Positions 27,702 through 35,616 of a DNA stretch of 64,000 nt are shown one piece after another. A model generated the notes under the pieces. That model had not been told where the DNA came from. It made no database searches and saw only the letters and a program-made list of their open reading frames with translations. The stretch spans positions 62,001 through 126,000 of the forward strand of contig NZ_VDMC01000001.1 in NCBI RefSeq assembly GCF_006346335.1, given 5' to 3'. This DNA is from Aequorivita sinensis (GTDB lineage Bacteria > Bacteroidota > Bacteroidia > Flavobacteriales > Flavobacteriaceae). Numbering within the stretch: the first letter of the stretch is position 1; each line of letters begins with the position of its first letter. The translations under genes were made by a program, and so were the position numbers.

Positions 27702-28754
27702 ATGATAAAAACTGATATTCTTATAATTGGCGCAGGACCTACTGGCCTTTTTACCGTATTTGAAGCAGGATTACTTAAACTGAAATGTCACCTTATAGAT
27801 GCACTTCCACAACCAGGTGGGCAGTGTGCTGAGATATATCCTAAAAAACCTATCTACGACATTCCTGGATTTCCAGAAGTCTTAGCAGGAGATTTAGTGG
27901 ATAATCTAATGAAACAAATTGAACCTTTTCAACCAGGCTTTACTCTTGGAGAAAGAGCTGATAAACTTGAAAAGTTAGATGATGGCACTTTTATAGTAAC
28001 TACTAACAAAGGCACGAAACACCACGCTTCTATTGTTGCAATTGCAGGAGGATTAGGAAGTTTTGAGCCGCGAAAACCGGCTATTTCTAATCTTGCAGAT
28101 TTCGAAGATAAAGGTGTAGAGTACATCATTCGTAACCCTGAATTATACCGCGATAAAAATGTGGTTATTTCAGGAGGAGGTGACTCTGCTTTAGACTGGA
28201 GTATTTTCCTAACAAATGTTGCAAAAAGTGTAACCTTAATTCATAGAAGAAATGAATTTAGAGGAGCTTTAGACAGTGTTGAGAAAGTTCAAGAACTAAA
28301 AAACATCGGAAAAATAGAATTAATCACCCCAGCTGAAGTAGTAGGCTTAGTTGGAAATGATAAACTTGAAGAAGTTGTAATTAAACGTGGTGATGAGGTT
28401 TTCAATAGAGAATGCGACCATTTTATTCCTCTTTTCGGATTAGCACCTAAATTAGGGCCGCTTTCAGATTGGGGACTCGAAATTGAAAAGAATGCAATTA
28501 AAGTTGATAATTCTTTAGACTATCAAACCAATATCCCTGGCGTTTACGCTATTGGCGACATCAATACTTACCCTGGAAAACTGAAATTAATACTTTGTGG
28601 TTTTCACGAAGCAACACTAATGTGTCAAAGTGCTTACCAAAGAATTTTTCCGGATAAGCGCTATGTTATGAAATACACTACGGTTGGTGGAGTACAAGGT
28701 TTTGATGGCAGTAAGAAAGAAGCTCCAAAAGCCGTAATTAAAGCATTCGACTAA
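27702..28754 (+). CDS. Thioredoxin-reductase-like ferredoxin-NADP reductase
   Basis: A 350-residue FAD/NAD(P) flavoenzyme. FAD-binding GAGPTGLFTVFEAG and PGGQCAEIYPKKPIYDIPGF lie at the N-terminus, the NADPH site GGGDSALDW in the middle, and YAIGDINTYPGKLKLI near the end. The redox CxxC of true thioredoxin reductases is absent, matching the TrxR-like ferredoxin-NADP(+) reductase family. It sits 60 bp before a [2Fe-2S] ferredoxin gene, its probable electron acceptor, and after mrp/nifU. Confidence 0.88.
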   Translation: MIKTDILIIGAGPTGLFTVFEAGLLKLKCHLIDALPQPGGQCAEIYPKKPIYDIPGFPEVLAGDLVDNLMKQIEPFQPGFTLGERADKLEKLDDGTFIVTTNKGTKHHASIVAIAGGLGSFEPRKPAISNLADFEDKGVEYIIRNPELYRDKNVVISGGGDSALDWSIFLTNVAKSVTLIHRRNEFRGALDSVEKVQELKNIGKIELITPAEVVGLVGNDKLEEVVIKRGDEVFNRECDHFIPLFGLAPKLGPLSDWGLEIEKNAIKVDNSLDYQTNIPGVYAIGDINTYPGKLKLILCGFHEATLMCQSAYQRIFPDKRYVMKYTTVGGVQGFDGSKKEAPKAVIKAFD

Positions 28755-28814
28755 TCTTCAAAATTTTATCTGTGCAGTTTTATTATTCTAAACAGATAAG
28801 TCTGATTTATCTTT

Positions 28815-29144
28815 ATGAAAGACATTAAAATTAAAATAACAGACCGCGAAGGAACAACTCACGTAGTTGATGCTCCTACCGATATGAATATGAATGTTAT
28901 GGAAGTAGTTCGTTCGTACGAGCTAGCTCCTGAAGGGACAATTGGTGTTTGTGGAGGAATGGCAATGTGTGCGTCTTGCCAGTGCTACGTAATGAGCGAT
29001 CACGAACTACCAGAAATGAGTTATGATGAAGACCTTATGCTTGCAGAGGCCTTTAACGTGAAAGATAATAGCCGTCTTGGATGTCAGATATTTATCAATG
29101 AAGAGCTCGACGGTTTAGAAATAGAATTAGCTCCTGAGGCTTAA
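28815..29144 (+). CDS. Adrenodoxin-type [2Fe-2S] ferredoxin
   Basis: A 109-residue ferredoxin with ligands C46, C52, C55 and C90 (C-x5-C-x2-C then C), the spacing of adrenodoxin/Isc-type ferredoxins. An extra cysteine, C57, follows the third ligand. With the adjacent reductase it would form an NADPH-reductase-ferredoxin chain. Its place at the end of an Fe-S gene set suggests it supplies electrons for cluster assembly or reductive cluster transfer. Confidence 0.9.
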   Translation: MKDIKIKITDREGTTHVVDAPTDMNMNVMEVVRSYELAPEGTIGVCGGMAMCASCQCYVMSDHELPEMSYDEDLMLAEAFNVKDNSRLGCQIFINEELDGLEIELAPEA

Positions 29145-29148
29145 TCAG

Positions 29149-30045
29149 CTATTCTGTTTTATAGTCAATAAGTTTTTGAGGTCCTTCTAGCAGTAACTTC
29201 TTAACTTTTAAGGTGCCATCGGCTGTGGTTGAAATTTGCCATTTGATAAGTGAAATTTCGCCATTTTCTATCTCTAAGCCTGTTATACTTCGAGGATGAA
29301 CACAACTTCCATCGTTAAACAGTGCTATATCTCCAGGCTCTGGAAAGCGCGGCCTATGGGTATGACCCATAATTGTAAAGATGTTTTTATTCTCTACGAT
29401 CCATCGTTTGGTGCGTCTTTCTACTTTAATTAATTCTTTATAGTTTTTTGCAGGACTAGTAGGATCACCTATTCCAAAAACTTGAAGTTGCCGCCATAGC
29501 ACTCGAACCATAAACCTATTGATTTTCCAACCCACATAGTTCATCCAATCGGTTTGATGCCCGTGAACCATAAAAATCTCTTGTTTGGTAGTTTCGTGTT
29601 CTAGAATTAAGCCTTCTGTAATTTTAATACCAGGGAATAATGGAGCGTCTTTTCCCGTAATTTTATCAAAATAGGTAAAGAGGTTTTTCTCTACATAACT
29701 TTCATTTTGATAAACCATATCGTGGTTTCCATACAGCCTATAAAGCCTCCCTTCATTATAGAAAAGCTTCATTAATTCATACACGTTTTGATGTGCTTCG
29801 AAAATATCTTTAAAAGAAATATTTTCCCAAAGTTCATCCCCATCACCTAACTCGCAATAAGTAAATCCGTTTTTGTAATAATTTTGAAGTGCGTGAAAGT
29901 AGATATTTCGGTTGTTTGCAAACTCATCGGCAAAACTATTATCGCCGCGATGGCAATCACTAAAAATTATAAATTTTGAATCATCATTGAATGTAACCCG
30001 TCGGGCGGTGTTATAGGCACGGTACATTCGAGATTTTGACGACAT
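29149..30045 (-). CDS. Calcineurin-like metallophosphoesterase
   Basis: A 298-residue phosphoesterase with all metal-site blocks: FSDCHRGDN (about 28-36), LGDGDELWEN, YGNHDMVY, MVHGHQTDW and IMGHTHRPRF. Similar in size and layout to UDP-2,3-diacylglucosamine hydrolase (LpxH-like) proteins, but without direct evidence for lipid A chemistry. Its stop is 2 bp from the ferredoxin stop on the other strand. Confidence 0.85.
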   Translation of the reverse strand: MSSKSRMYRAYNTARRVTFNDDSKFIIFSDCHRGDNSFADEFANNRNIYFHALQNYYKNGFTYCELGDGDELWENISFKDIFEAHQNVYELMKLFYNEGRLYRLYGNHDMVYQNESYVEKNLFTYFDKITGKDAPLFPGIKITEGLILEHETTKQEIFMVHGHQTDWMNYVGWKINRFMVRVLWRQLQVFGIGDPTSPAKNYKELIKVERRTKRWIVENKNIFTIMGHTHRPRFPEPGDIALFNDGSCVHPRSITGLEIENGEISLIKWQISTTADGTLKVKKLLLEGPQKLIDYKTE

Positions 30046-30097
30046 ACTGTAAATGTTTTTTTAAAGATACAATTAGTATGTGAAAGGTGTGTAAAAT

Positions 30098-30131
30098 AAA
30101 AAAGCTTCCCAAAATTTGGAAAGCTTTTTAA
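30098..30131 (-). terminator. Intrinsic terminator after the secreted protein gene
   Basis: Stem AAAAGCTTCCC / GGAAAGCTTTT with a short AAAATTT loop and T-runs on both strands. It lies between the metallophosphoesterase and the 30143-30817 gene, both leftward. Confidence 0.75.
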
Positions 30132-30142
30132 TAAATTTACCA

Positions 30143-30817
30143 TTAGTTTAAAATTAAATTTTCCCCATGTATCGGACAATAATTCCATTTACCTGAATAG
30201 AGTTTATCGTCATTTGGACATCTTTTCTCTAACAATAAGCTACTTAATGGTAACTCAATTGTTTTGTTAAACTCAGAAAGTGTAATTTCCAAATTTTTAC
30301 TATCTAAAGGATTTATAGGTAGAACTTCGTTTCCTCGTATACTTTTAAATAGTATAAAATGAATATTACTTCCCATTTGCCCCAACATGTTGGCAATCAT
30401 TGGTTGCATAATCATTATAAAATTTGAAAAATCTGACGAGATTTCTTCTTCTGAAGCAACCATTAAATTCTCACCTCTATAATGAATAGTCAGATTATCA
30501 ATAACATCTTCCCTAGAATAGTATGTAACTCCACCAAAATGTCCTATTTCACCCTGTGTAACGGCGAATAGTTCAAAATTTTGAAACATTTTAAGCAACT
30601 CCTTATAGTCTTCTTCACTAACCGTTGAATCTTGAGCATATGAAACACCCCAAAACTCTCTAGGAAGCCACCAAACAAACTCCAACATTTTAGGGTTATC
30701 ACTGAAGTATTGAGTTTCAGTTAAAAAAGCATCTAAACTTACATTTTCAAAGGGTTTCTTTTGAGCAAATGCTTGAATTCCAAAAAAAATTAAAATTCCA
30801 AAGGCAATATTTCTCAT
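30143..30817 (-). CDS. Secreted protein of unknown function with a C-terminal Cys/His cluster
   Basis: A 224-residue protein with a signal peptide (1-18, ending QAFAQ). The body is predicted mixed alpha/beta with a hydrophobic helix (FIMIMQPMIANMLGQ, about 133-147). Near the end, RCPNDDKLYSGKWNYCPIHG contains two Cys and one His in a zinc-ribbon-like spacing (CP-x13-CPxH). I do not recognise a family. Its start is immediately next to the stop of the acyl-CoA dehydrogenase gene upstream, so the two may be co-transcribed. Confidence 0.6.
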   Translation of the reverse strand: MRNIAFGILIFFGIQAFAQKKPFENVSLDAFLTETQYFSDNPKMLEFVWWLPREFWGVSYAQDSTVSEEDYKELLKMFQNFELFAVTQGEIGHFGGVTYYSREDVIDNLTIHYRGENLMVASEEEISSDFSNFIMIMQPMIANMLGQMGSNIHFILFKSIRGNEVLPINPLDSKNLEITLSEFNKTIELPLSSLLLEKRCPNDDKLYSGKWNYCPIHGENLILN

Positions 30818-31996
30818 CTATTTAAAAGCATTTAAGCCTGTAATATCTAGACCTGTAATCAATAAATGAATATCGTGGGTTCCTTCGTAAGTAATTACAC
30901 TTTCAAGGTTCATTGAGTGACGCATTATACTGTATTCACCAGTAATACCCATTCCTCCAAGCATCTGCCTAGCTTCGCGAGCGATATTGATAGCCATATC
31001 CACATTATTACGCTTTGCCATAGAAATTTGTGCACTTGTTGCTGTTCCAGCATCACGCATTACCCCTACTCTCCAAGCTAATAATTGTGCTTTTGTAATT
31101 TCGGTAATCATTTCGGCAAGTTTTTTCTGCTGAAGTTGGAATTGCCCAATTGGCTTCCCAAATTGCATTCTTTCTTTTGAATAACGTAAGGCAGTGTCAT
31201 AGCAATCCATTGCAGCTCCAATTGCACCCCAAGCAATACCGTAACGCGCAGAATCAAGACAGCCAAGTGGCGCACCTAATCCTGATTTGTTTGGAAGTAA
31301 ATTTTCTTTTGGAACTTTTACATTATCAAAAATAAGCTCACCTGTTGCTGAAGCACGAAGCGACCATTTATTGTGTGTTTCTGGAGTAGAAAAACCTTCC
31401 ATTCCACGCTCAACGATTAAACCGTGAATACGACCTTCTTCGTTTTTAGCCCAAACAACTGCAACCTGAGCAAATGGAGCGTTACTAATCCACATTTTTG
31501 CACCATTTAAAAGATAGTGGTCACCCATATCTTTAAAGTTGGTAGTCATTCCACCTGGATTACTTCCGTGATCTGGTTCAGTTAAACCAAAACATCCCAT
31601 CCACTCACCTGATGCAAGTTTTGGCAAGTATTTTTTACGTTGTTCTTCAGTACCATATTTGTATATTGGATACATAACTAATGAAGATTGTACAGATGCT
31701 GTACTACGAACACCACTATCGCCGCGTTCTATTTCTTGCATTATTAATCCATAAGAAATTTGGTCTAGGCCGGCACCACCGTACTCTACGGGTATATAAG
31801 GACCAAAAGCACCAATTTCGGCAAGTCCACCGATAATTTGTTTAGGAAACTCTGCTTTTTGAGCGTATTCCTCTATAATTGGAGATACATCACGCTTAAC
31901 CCACTCGCGAGCAGCTTGACGCACTAGTTTATGTTCGTCTGAAAGTAATTCGTCTAGATTGTAATAATCTGGAGCTTCGAATAAATCTGGTTTCAT
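30818..31996 (-). CDS. gcdH: Acyl-CoA dehydrogenase, glutaryl-CoA dehydrogenase-like
   Basis: A 392-residue FAD enzyme. VRSTASVQSSLVMYPI, GCFGLTEPDHGSNPGGM, and the catalytic-base segment TYEGTHDIHLLITG (Glu near 370) match glutaryl-CoA dehydrogenases better than short-chain enzymes; the conserved Arg before the SVQSSL segment is the one that binds the substrate carboxylate. The product would be crotonyl-CoA in lysine/tryptophan breakdown. A -7-like TAAATTTG lies on the minus strand at 32020-32027, 24 bp upstream. Confidence 0.8.
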   Translation of the reverse strand: MKPDLFEAPDYYNLDELLSDEHKLVRQAAREWVKRDVSPIIEEYAQKAEFPKQIIGGLAEIGAFGPYIPVEYGGAGLDQISYGLIMQEIERGDSGVRSTASVQSSLVMYPIYKYGTEEQRKKYLPKLASGEWMGCFGLTEPDHGSNPGGMTTNFKDMGDHYLLNGAKMWISNAPFAQVAVVWAKNEEGRIHGLIVERGMEGFSTPETHNKWSLRASATGELIFDNVKVPKENLLPNKSGLGAPLGCLDSARYGIAWGAIGAAMDCYDTALRYSKERMQFGKPIGQFQLQQKKLAEMITEITKAQLLAWRVGVMRDAGTATSAQISMAKRNNVDMAINIAREARQMLGGMGITGEYSIMRHSMNLESVITYEGTHDIHLLITGLDITGLNAFK

Positions 31997-32047
31997 GTAT
32001 TTATAAATTTAAAGGAATACAAATTTAGAAATCAGAACCATATAGAC

Positions 32048-32761
32048 CTACATTTTCAGGTAAAATTCATTAACTAAGCTAATGTATTCTTCAGTATACT
32101 TGTGTCGTGAAGTTTCTATGGTAAGATTTTCAATTTTCGGTGTCGATTTTTCAAAAGAAAACGCTATCAAACTCCTTTTTTCTTGAGAAGTTTCATTTCC
32201 TTTTACTCGACAAATTCGCTTTGCGAAAAGATTCTCTTGTTCTGCTAGCTTTAAAAAACCTTCTTCCTCTTTTCGAGGAATAACAACAGCAAAAATTCCT
32301 TCTTCTGAAAGTAATTGTGAAGCACTAAAAATTAATTCATCAAATGGAAGTGAATCGTTGAATCGTGCAAGGTCACGCGATTCGTCGGATGTTTTATAGT
32401 CTTCAGAATAGAATGGCGGGTTGGAAACAATAAGATCGTATTTATCTTCTATTTCCTCTATAAACTCTCCTAAGGAAGCGTGGTAGCAGAATAGTCTATC
32501 GCCCCAAGGTGAATTTTCAAAATTATCAACGCATTGTTCGTAGGCGTTGTCGTCTACTTCTAGAGCATCAATCATTTCGGCATCAGAACGCTGGGCAAGC
32601 TGCAAAGCTATAACTCCTGTACCTGCACCAATATCTAAAATTGAAAATGGATTGTTTTCAATTGAAACCCAAGCTCCAAGCAAAACTCCGTCTGTACCTA
32701 TTTGCATGGCACATCGATCTTGCTCTATCGTAAATTGTTTGAATTGAAAGGGCTTGTTCAT
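32048..32761 (-). CDS. TrmN6 (YfiC), tRNA1(Val) adenine-37 N6-methyltransferase
   Basis: A 237-residue SAM-dependent methyltransferase. FTIEQDRCAMQIGTDGVLLGAW opens the protein, followed by the SAM motif LDIGAGTGVIALQLAQR and the catalytic NPPF (about 113-116), as in YfiC/TrmN6. Normal length. It sits upstream of gcdH-like and downstream of rimM on the same strand, a tRNA/translation neighbourhood. Confidence 0.87.
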   Translation of the reverse strand: MNKPFQFKQFTIEQDRCAMQIGTDGVLLGAWVSIENNPFSILDIGAGTGVIALQLAQRSDAEMIDALEVDDNAYEQCVDNFENSPWGDRLFCYHASLGEFIEEIEDKYDLIVSNPPFYSEDYKTSDESRDLARFNDSLPFDELIFSASQLLSEEGIFAVVIPRKEEEGFLKLAEQENLFAKRICRVKGNETSQEKRSLIAFSFEKSTPKIENLTIETSRHKYTEEYISLVNEFYLKM

Positions 32762-32793
32762 TTAATTCTGAATTTTTAATTCTGAATTCAGAA

Positions 32794-33318
32794 TTATAAA
32801 TACATTTCAATTAGTCCTTCAGGAACATCTAGCAGGATAGTTTTATTTTCTCGATCTACATTTTTTATAAAATGATCGATCATAGGAATTAATATCTCTA
32901 TTCCTTCGCGGTCTATTTCAAATAATGCCTGCGAAGTTGTATCGTTTACTCCAGTAATTTCACCGATTTTCCCAAAAGACTCATCTTCTGCGGTGAAACC
33001 GATAATCTCGTGGTAGTAGAATTTATTTCCTGTTAACTCTGGTAAAAATTCCAAAGGCAGGTATAGATGAGCACCAATTAAAGCGTTGGCTTCCTCTTCG
33101 TTAGTAACATCTTCAAAACGCACACGCAATAATTCGCTTTTGTGCAGTGAACTTTCTTCAATAAAAAATGGAATCAGGTTTTTGCGTTGTTCCACAAAAA
33201 CCGATTCCATTTCGGTAAAGAGTTCAGGTTCGTCCGTATCTAATTTTACGAGTAACTCACCTTTAAAGCTGTATTTCTTAACGATTTTGCCCAAGTAGAA
33301 GCAATCCTCCTTTTGCAT
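32794..33318 (-). CDS. rimM: RimM, 16S rRNA processing/ribosome maturation factor
   Basis: A 174-residue protein with the N-terminal RimM barrel (YLGKIVKKYSFKGELLVKL) and the C-terminal PRC-barrel-like part (FYYHEIIGFTA, IPMIDHFIKNVDRENKTI). It assists 30S head maturation and binds S19. Eleven bases follow the rpsP stop, giving the usual rpsP-rimM order. Confidence 0.93.
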   Translation of the reverse strand: MQKEDCFYLGKIVKKYSFKGELLVKLDTDEPELFTEMESVFVEQRKNLIPFFIEESSLHKSELLRVRFEDVTNEEEANALIGAHLYLPLEFLPELTGNKFYYHEIIGFTAEDESFGKIGEITGVNDTTSQALFEIDREGIEILIPMIDHFIKNVDRENKTILLDVPEGLIEMYL

Positions 33319-33329
33319 CGTTATAAAAA

Positions 33330-33857
33330 TTAAGCTTCTTTGTTGTCTTCTGTTTCAGTTTCAGCAGTTGCTTCAGCCTCTTCAGTAGCCTCTTCTTCAG
33401 GAGCAGCAGCAGCGGCAGCTTCAGCAGCACGCTTATCACTAACAGCCTTTTCAGCAGCAAGTTTTTCAGCTTTCACTTTTTCTTGAGCTTCAGTAAGAGT
33501 TGCTTTTTTCTTGTCGATAGACTCTCTTTTAGATTCCAACCACTCGTTGAATTTAGCTTCAGCTTGCTCTTCAGTTAAAGCACCTTTACGAACACCACCA
33601 GCAAGGTGATTTTTCATTAAAGCCCCTTTGTAAGAAAGAATAGCACGAGCCGTATCTGTAGGTTGAGCTCCGTTTTGAAGCCATTTTACAGCTAGGTCCA
33701 CATTAAGGTCAATCTGTGCTGGGTTGGTTGTTGGATTGTAAGAACCTATTTTTTCTAGGTATTTACCATCTCTTTTGCTACGGCTGTCTGCCGCAATAAT
33801 CCAGAAATAAGGTTTCCCTTTCTTTCCGCGTCTTTGTAGTCTTATTTTTACTGACAT
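33330..33857 (-). CDS. rpsP: Ribosomal protein S16 with Ala/Glu-rich C-terminal extension
   Basis: Residues 1-80 are canonical S16 (VKIRLQRRGKKGKPYFWI, LEKIGSYNPTTNP). The protein is 175 residues rather than about 85: the remainder is a Lys/Glu/Ala-rich tail predicted helical and then disordered, with a terminal EEATEEAEATAETETE run. Long tails are usual in Bacteroidetes S16. First gene of rpsP-rimM. Confidence 0.95.
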   Translation of the reverse strand: MSVKIRLQRRGKKGKPYFWIIAADSRSKRDGKYLEKIGSYNPTTNPAQIDLNVDLAVKWLQNGAQPTDTARAILSYKGALMKNHLAGGVRKGALTEEQAEAKFNEWLESKRESIDKKKATLTEAQEKVKAEKLAAEKAVSDKRAAEAAAAAAPEEEATEEAEATAETETEDNKEA

Positions 33858-33908
33858 TTTAAAAAATTATTTTTTAGGGTTCACGACCCCGGTTATAATT
33901 AAGGACGG

Positions 33909-33940
33909 CAAAGATAATATATTTTCTTTTTGAAATTCAA
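33909..33940 (-). promoter_or_regulatory. Promoter of rpsP-rimM
   Basis: On the minus strand TATCTTTG (33909-33916) is a TAnnTTTG -7 box, about 50 bp before the rpsP ATG. A TTG lies at 33938-33940, 21 bp further upstream instead of the usual 19. Confidence 0.6.
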
Positions 33941-33995
33941 TCAATTAAAGTTTTTCTTTTACATTTGTCTAATTCACTTCATAATAACATCACCA

Positions 33996-34793
33996 ATGAA
34001 AAAAATCCTACTTGTCTTACTTTCAGCTTTCTTTATCATTTCTTGTGAAGATACTAAAGTAACAGATTCTGCTTTGCAAGCCAATATTGATAATAATCTT
34101 TACATGGCTGCAGATGCTCGCGCTTCAGTAAACGACGATGGCACATTAACCATTTTGGGTTCTTCTCAAAATGAAGGTATGACGATTAAACTATCAAGTT
34201 TAGCAGAAAACAGCTATACAATTGGTGAAGGTTCTTCCAACTTTGCTATGTATGAAGGTCCAGGTGGAAGTGTTTACACTACCTTGCCAGATGGTGAGGG
34301 AATGGTAACTATATCTGAAGTAAATGAAGTAAACAAAACTATTTCGGGTATATTTCACTTTAACGCTATTCTCCCAGGCATAGATACAATTTACGTTTCT
34401 AACGGTACATTGTTCGATATACCTTATAACAATAGCTCCGAACTTGATCCCGTTAACGCAGGAACCTTTTCCGCTAAGATTAATGATAATGAATTCCTTC
34501 CATTTATAGTTTCGGCTAGAAAAACTACTCATAGAATATCAATTTCAGCAAACAACGTGAATTCAAAAATCACTTTAAACTTTAAACCAGACGTATCAAC
34601 TGGAAATTACGCCTTACCTAATGCCACAGTACAAGCAATTTATACAAATGCCGATGGCTCTAAGACAACAAGAGAAGGTGTAGTAAGCTTAAGCGAACAT
34701 AATACTTCAGAAAAAACCATGAAGGGCACGTTTAGTTTTAACACTGATAACACACTTATTACTGAGGGGAAATTTAACATTACATACAAATAA
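33996..34793 (+). CDS. Lipoprotein of the DUF6252 type
   Basis: A 265-residue surface or periplasmic lipoprotein, starting at MKKILLVLLSAFFIISC (33996); the earlier in-frame TTG at 33930 would add an unlikely extension. The body is built of two similar beta-rich repeats, each with NNLYMAAD/NDNEFLPF-like openings, a GTLTILGS or ISISANN strand and a closing ISGIFHFNA / MKGTFSFN strand. Such repeats are typical of flavobacterial surface lipoproteins of unknown function. It stands alone. Confidence 0.7.
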   Translation: MKKILLVLLSAFFIISCEDTKVTDSALQANIDNNLYMAADARASVNDDGTLTILGSSQNEGMTIKLSSLAENSYTIGEGSSNFAMYEGPGGSVYTTLPDGEGMVTISEVNEVNKTISGIFHFNAILPGIDTIYVSNGTLFDIPYNNSSELDPVNAGTFSAKINDNEFLPFIVSARKTTHRISISANNVNSKITLNFKPDVSTGNYALPNATVQAIYTNADGSKTTREGVVSLSEHNTSEKTMKGTFSFNTDNTLITEGKFNITYK

Positions 34794-34961
34794 ACCCCTT
34801 AAAGACTCTTATTACATTAAACCTTCTTAAATGATACTAAGCTTAGGTTAAAAATTCTTTTATCACCTTTATTCATGGTATATTGGGGTATATCCCAATG
34901 AAGTTGAGCAGTTGTCTTTATTAGGAATTCAGAAATAAAACGACTGTATAATTTAAAATGA

Positions 34962-35417
34962 ATGATGATGAAGTTTACTGAAAAGATGTCGAATAAATTA
35001 AATGAATTGTTAGAGAAGAACTATGATGCCGAAAAGGGTTATAAAAAAGCTGCAGAAAAAGTGGACAACACAAAACTGAAGCAATTCTTTAACGAACAAG
35101 CTCAAAAACGTTACAATTTTGGTCACGAATTAAAGAGCGAAATTAAAAACTACGGTGAAACTCCTGAAAAAAGTGGTAGTACAACCGGAGCATTACACAG
35201 AACTTGGATGGATATTGAAACTGCCTTTTCTTCAAATAATGAGAAAACAATTTTAGGCGAAGTTCAAAAAGGTGAAAAAGCTGCAATTGAAGAGTACAAC
35301 GAAGTAATTAAAGACACTACGTTACCACCTACAACGCAGAAAATTTTGACCAACCAGCGTGACACCATCGATACTGCATGGCAAAATGCTAAGAATTTTG
35401 AATCCATTATTGCTTAA
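34962..35417 (+). CDS. Ferritin-like four-helix protein, DUF2383 (PA2169 family)
   Basis: A 151-residue all-helical protein. The helix EKNYDAEKGYKKAAEKV, ELKSEIKNYGETPEKSGS linker, LHRTWMDIETAF and the GEKAAIEEYNEVI helix match the DUF2383 family, whose Glu/His residues sit where a ferritin-like di-metal site would be. Family members are linked to stress. Three consecutive in-frame ATG codons at 34962-34970 leave the start uncertain by two residues. A perfect terminator follows. Confidence 0.8.
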   Translation: MMMKFTEKMSNKLNELLEKNYDAEKGYKKAAEKVDNTKLKQFFNEQAQKRYNFGHELKSEIKNYGETPEKSGSTTGALHRTWMDIETAFSSNNEKTILGEVQKGEKAAIEEYNEVIKDTTLPPTTQKILTNQRDTIDTAWQNAKNFESIIA

Positions 35418-35442
35418 TAATATTTTTGAAAAAGAAAGATTG

Positions 35443-35480
35443 AAACCGTTCGAGGAAATTTCCTCGAACGGTTTTCTTTT
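35443..35480 (+). terminator. Perfect palindromic terminator
   Basis: A 32-bp perfect palindrome (16-bp arms from 35443, left arm AAACCGTTCGAGGAAA) followed by TCTTTT, 25 bp after the stop of the DUF2383 gene. Confidence 0.9.
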
Positions 35481-35616
35481 GTGAACAATTCGTTAGACTT
35501 TTATTTCACAATAGCGGTTGATTTTTCTATTTTTACTTTTTTGAATTCCATCCTTCGACTTCGCATAGGCAATACATTCAAAATTTAATTTCGTCAATCT
35601 AAAACACTCAATTTCA

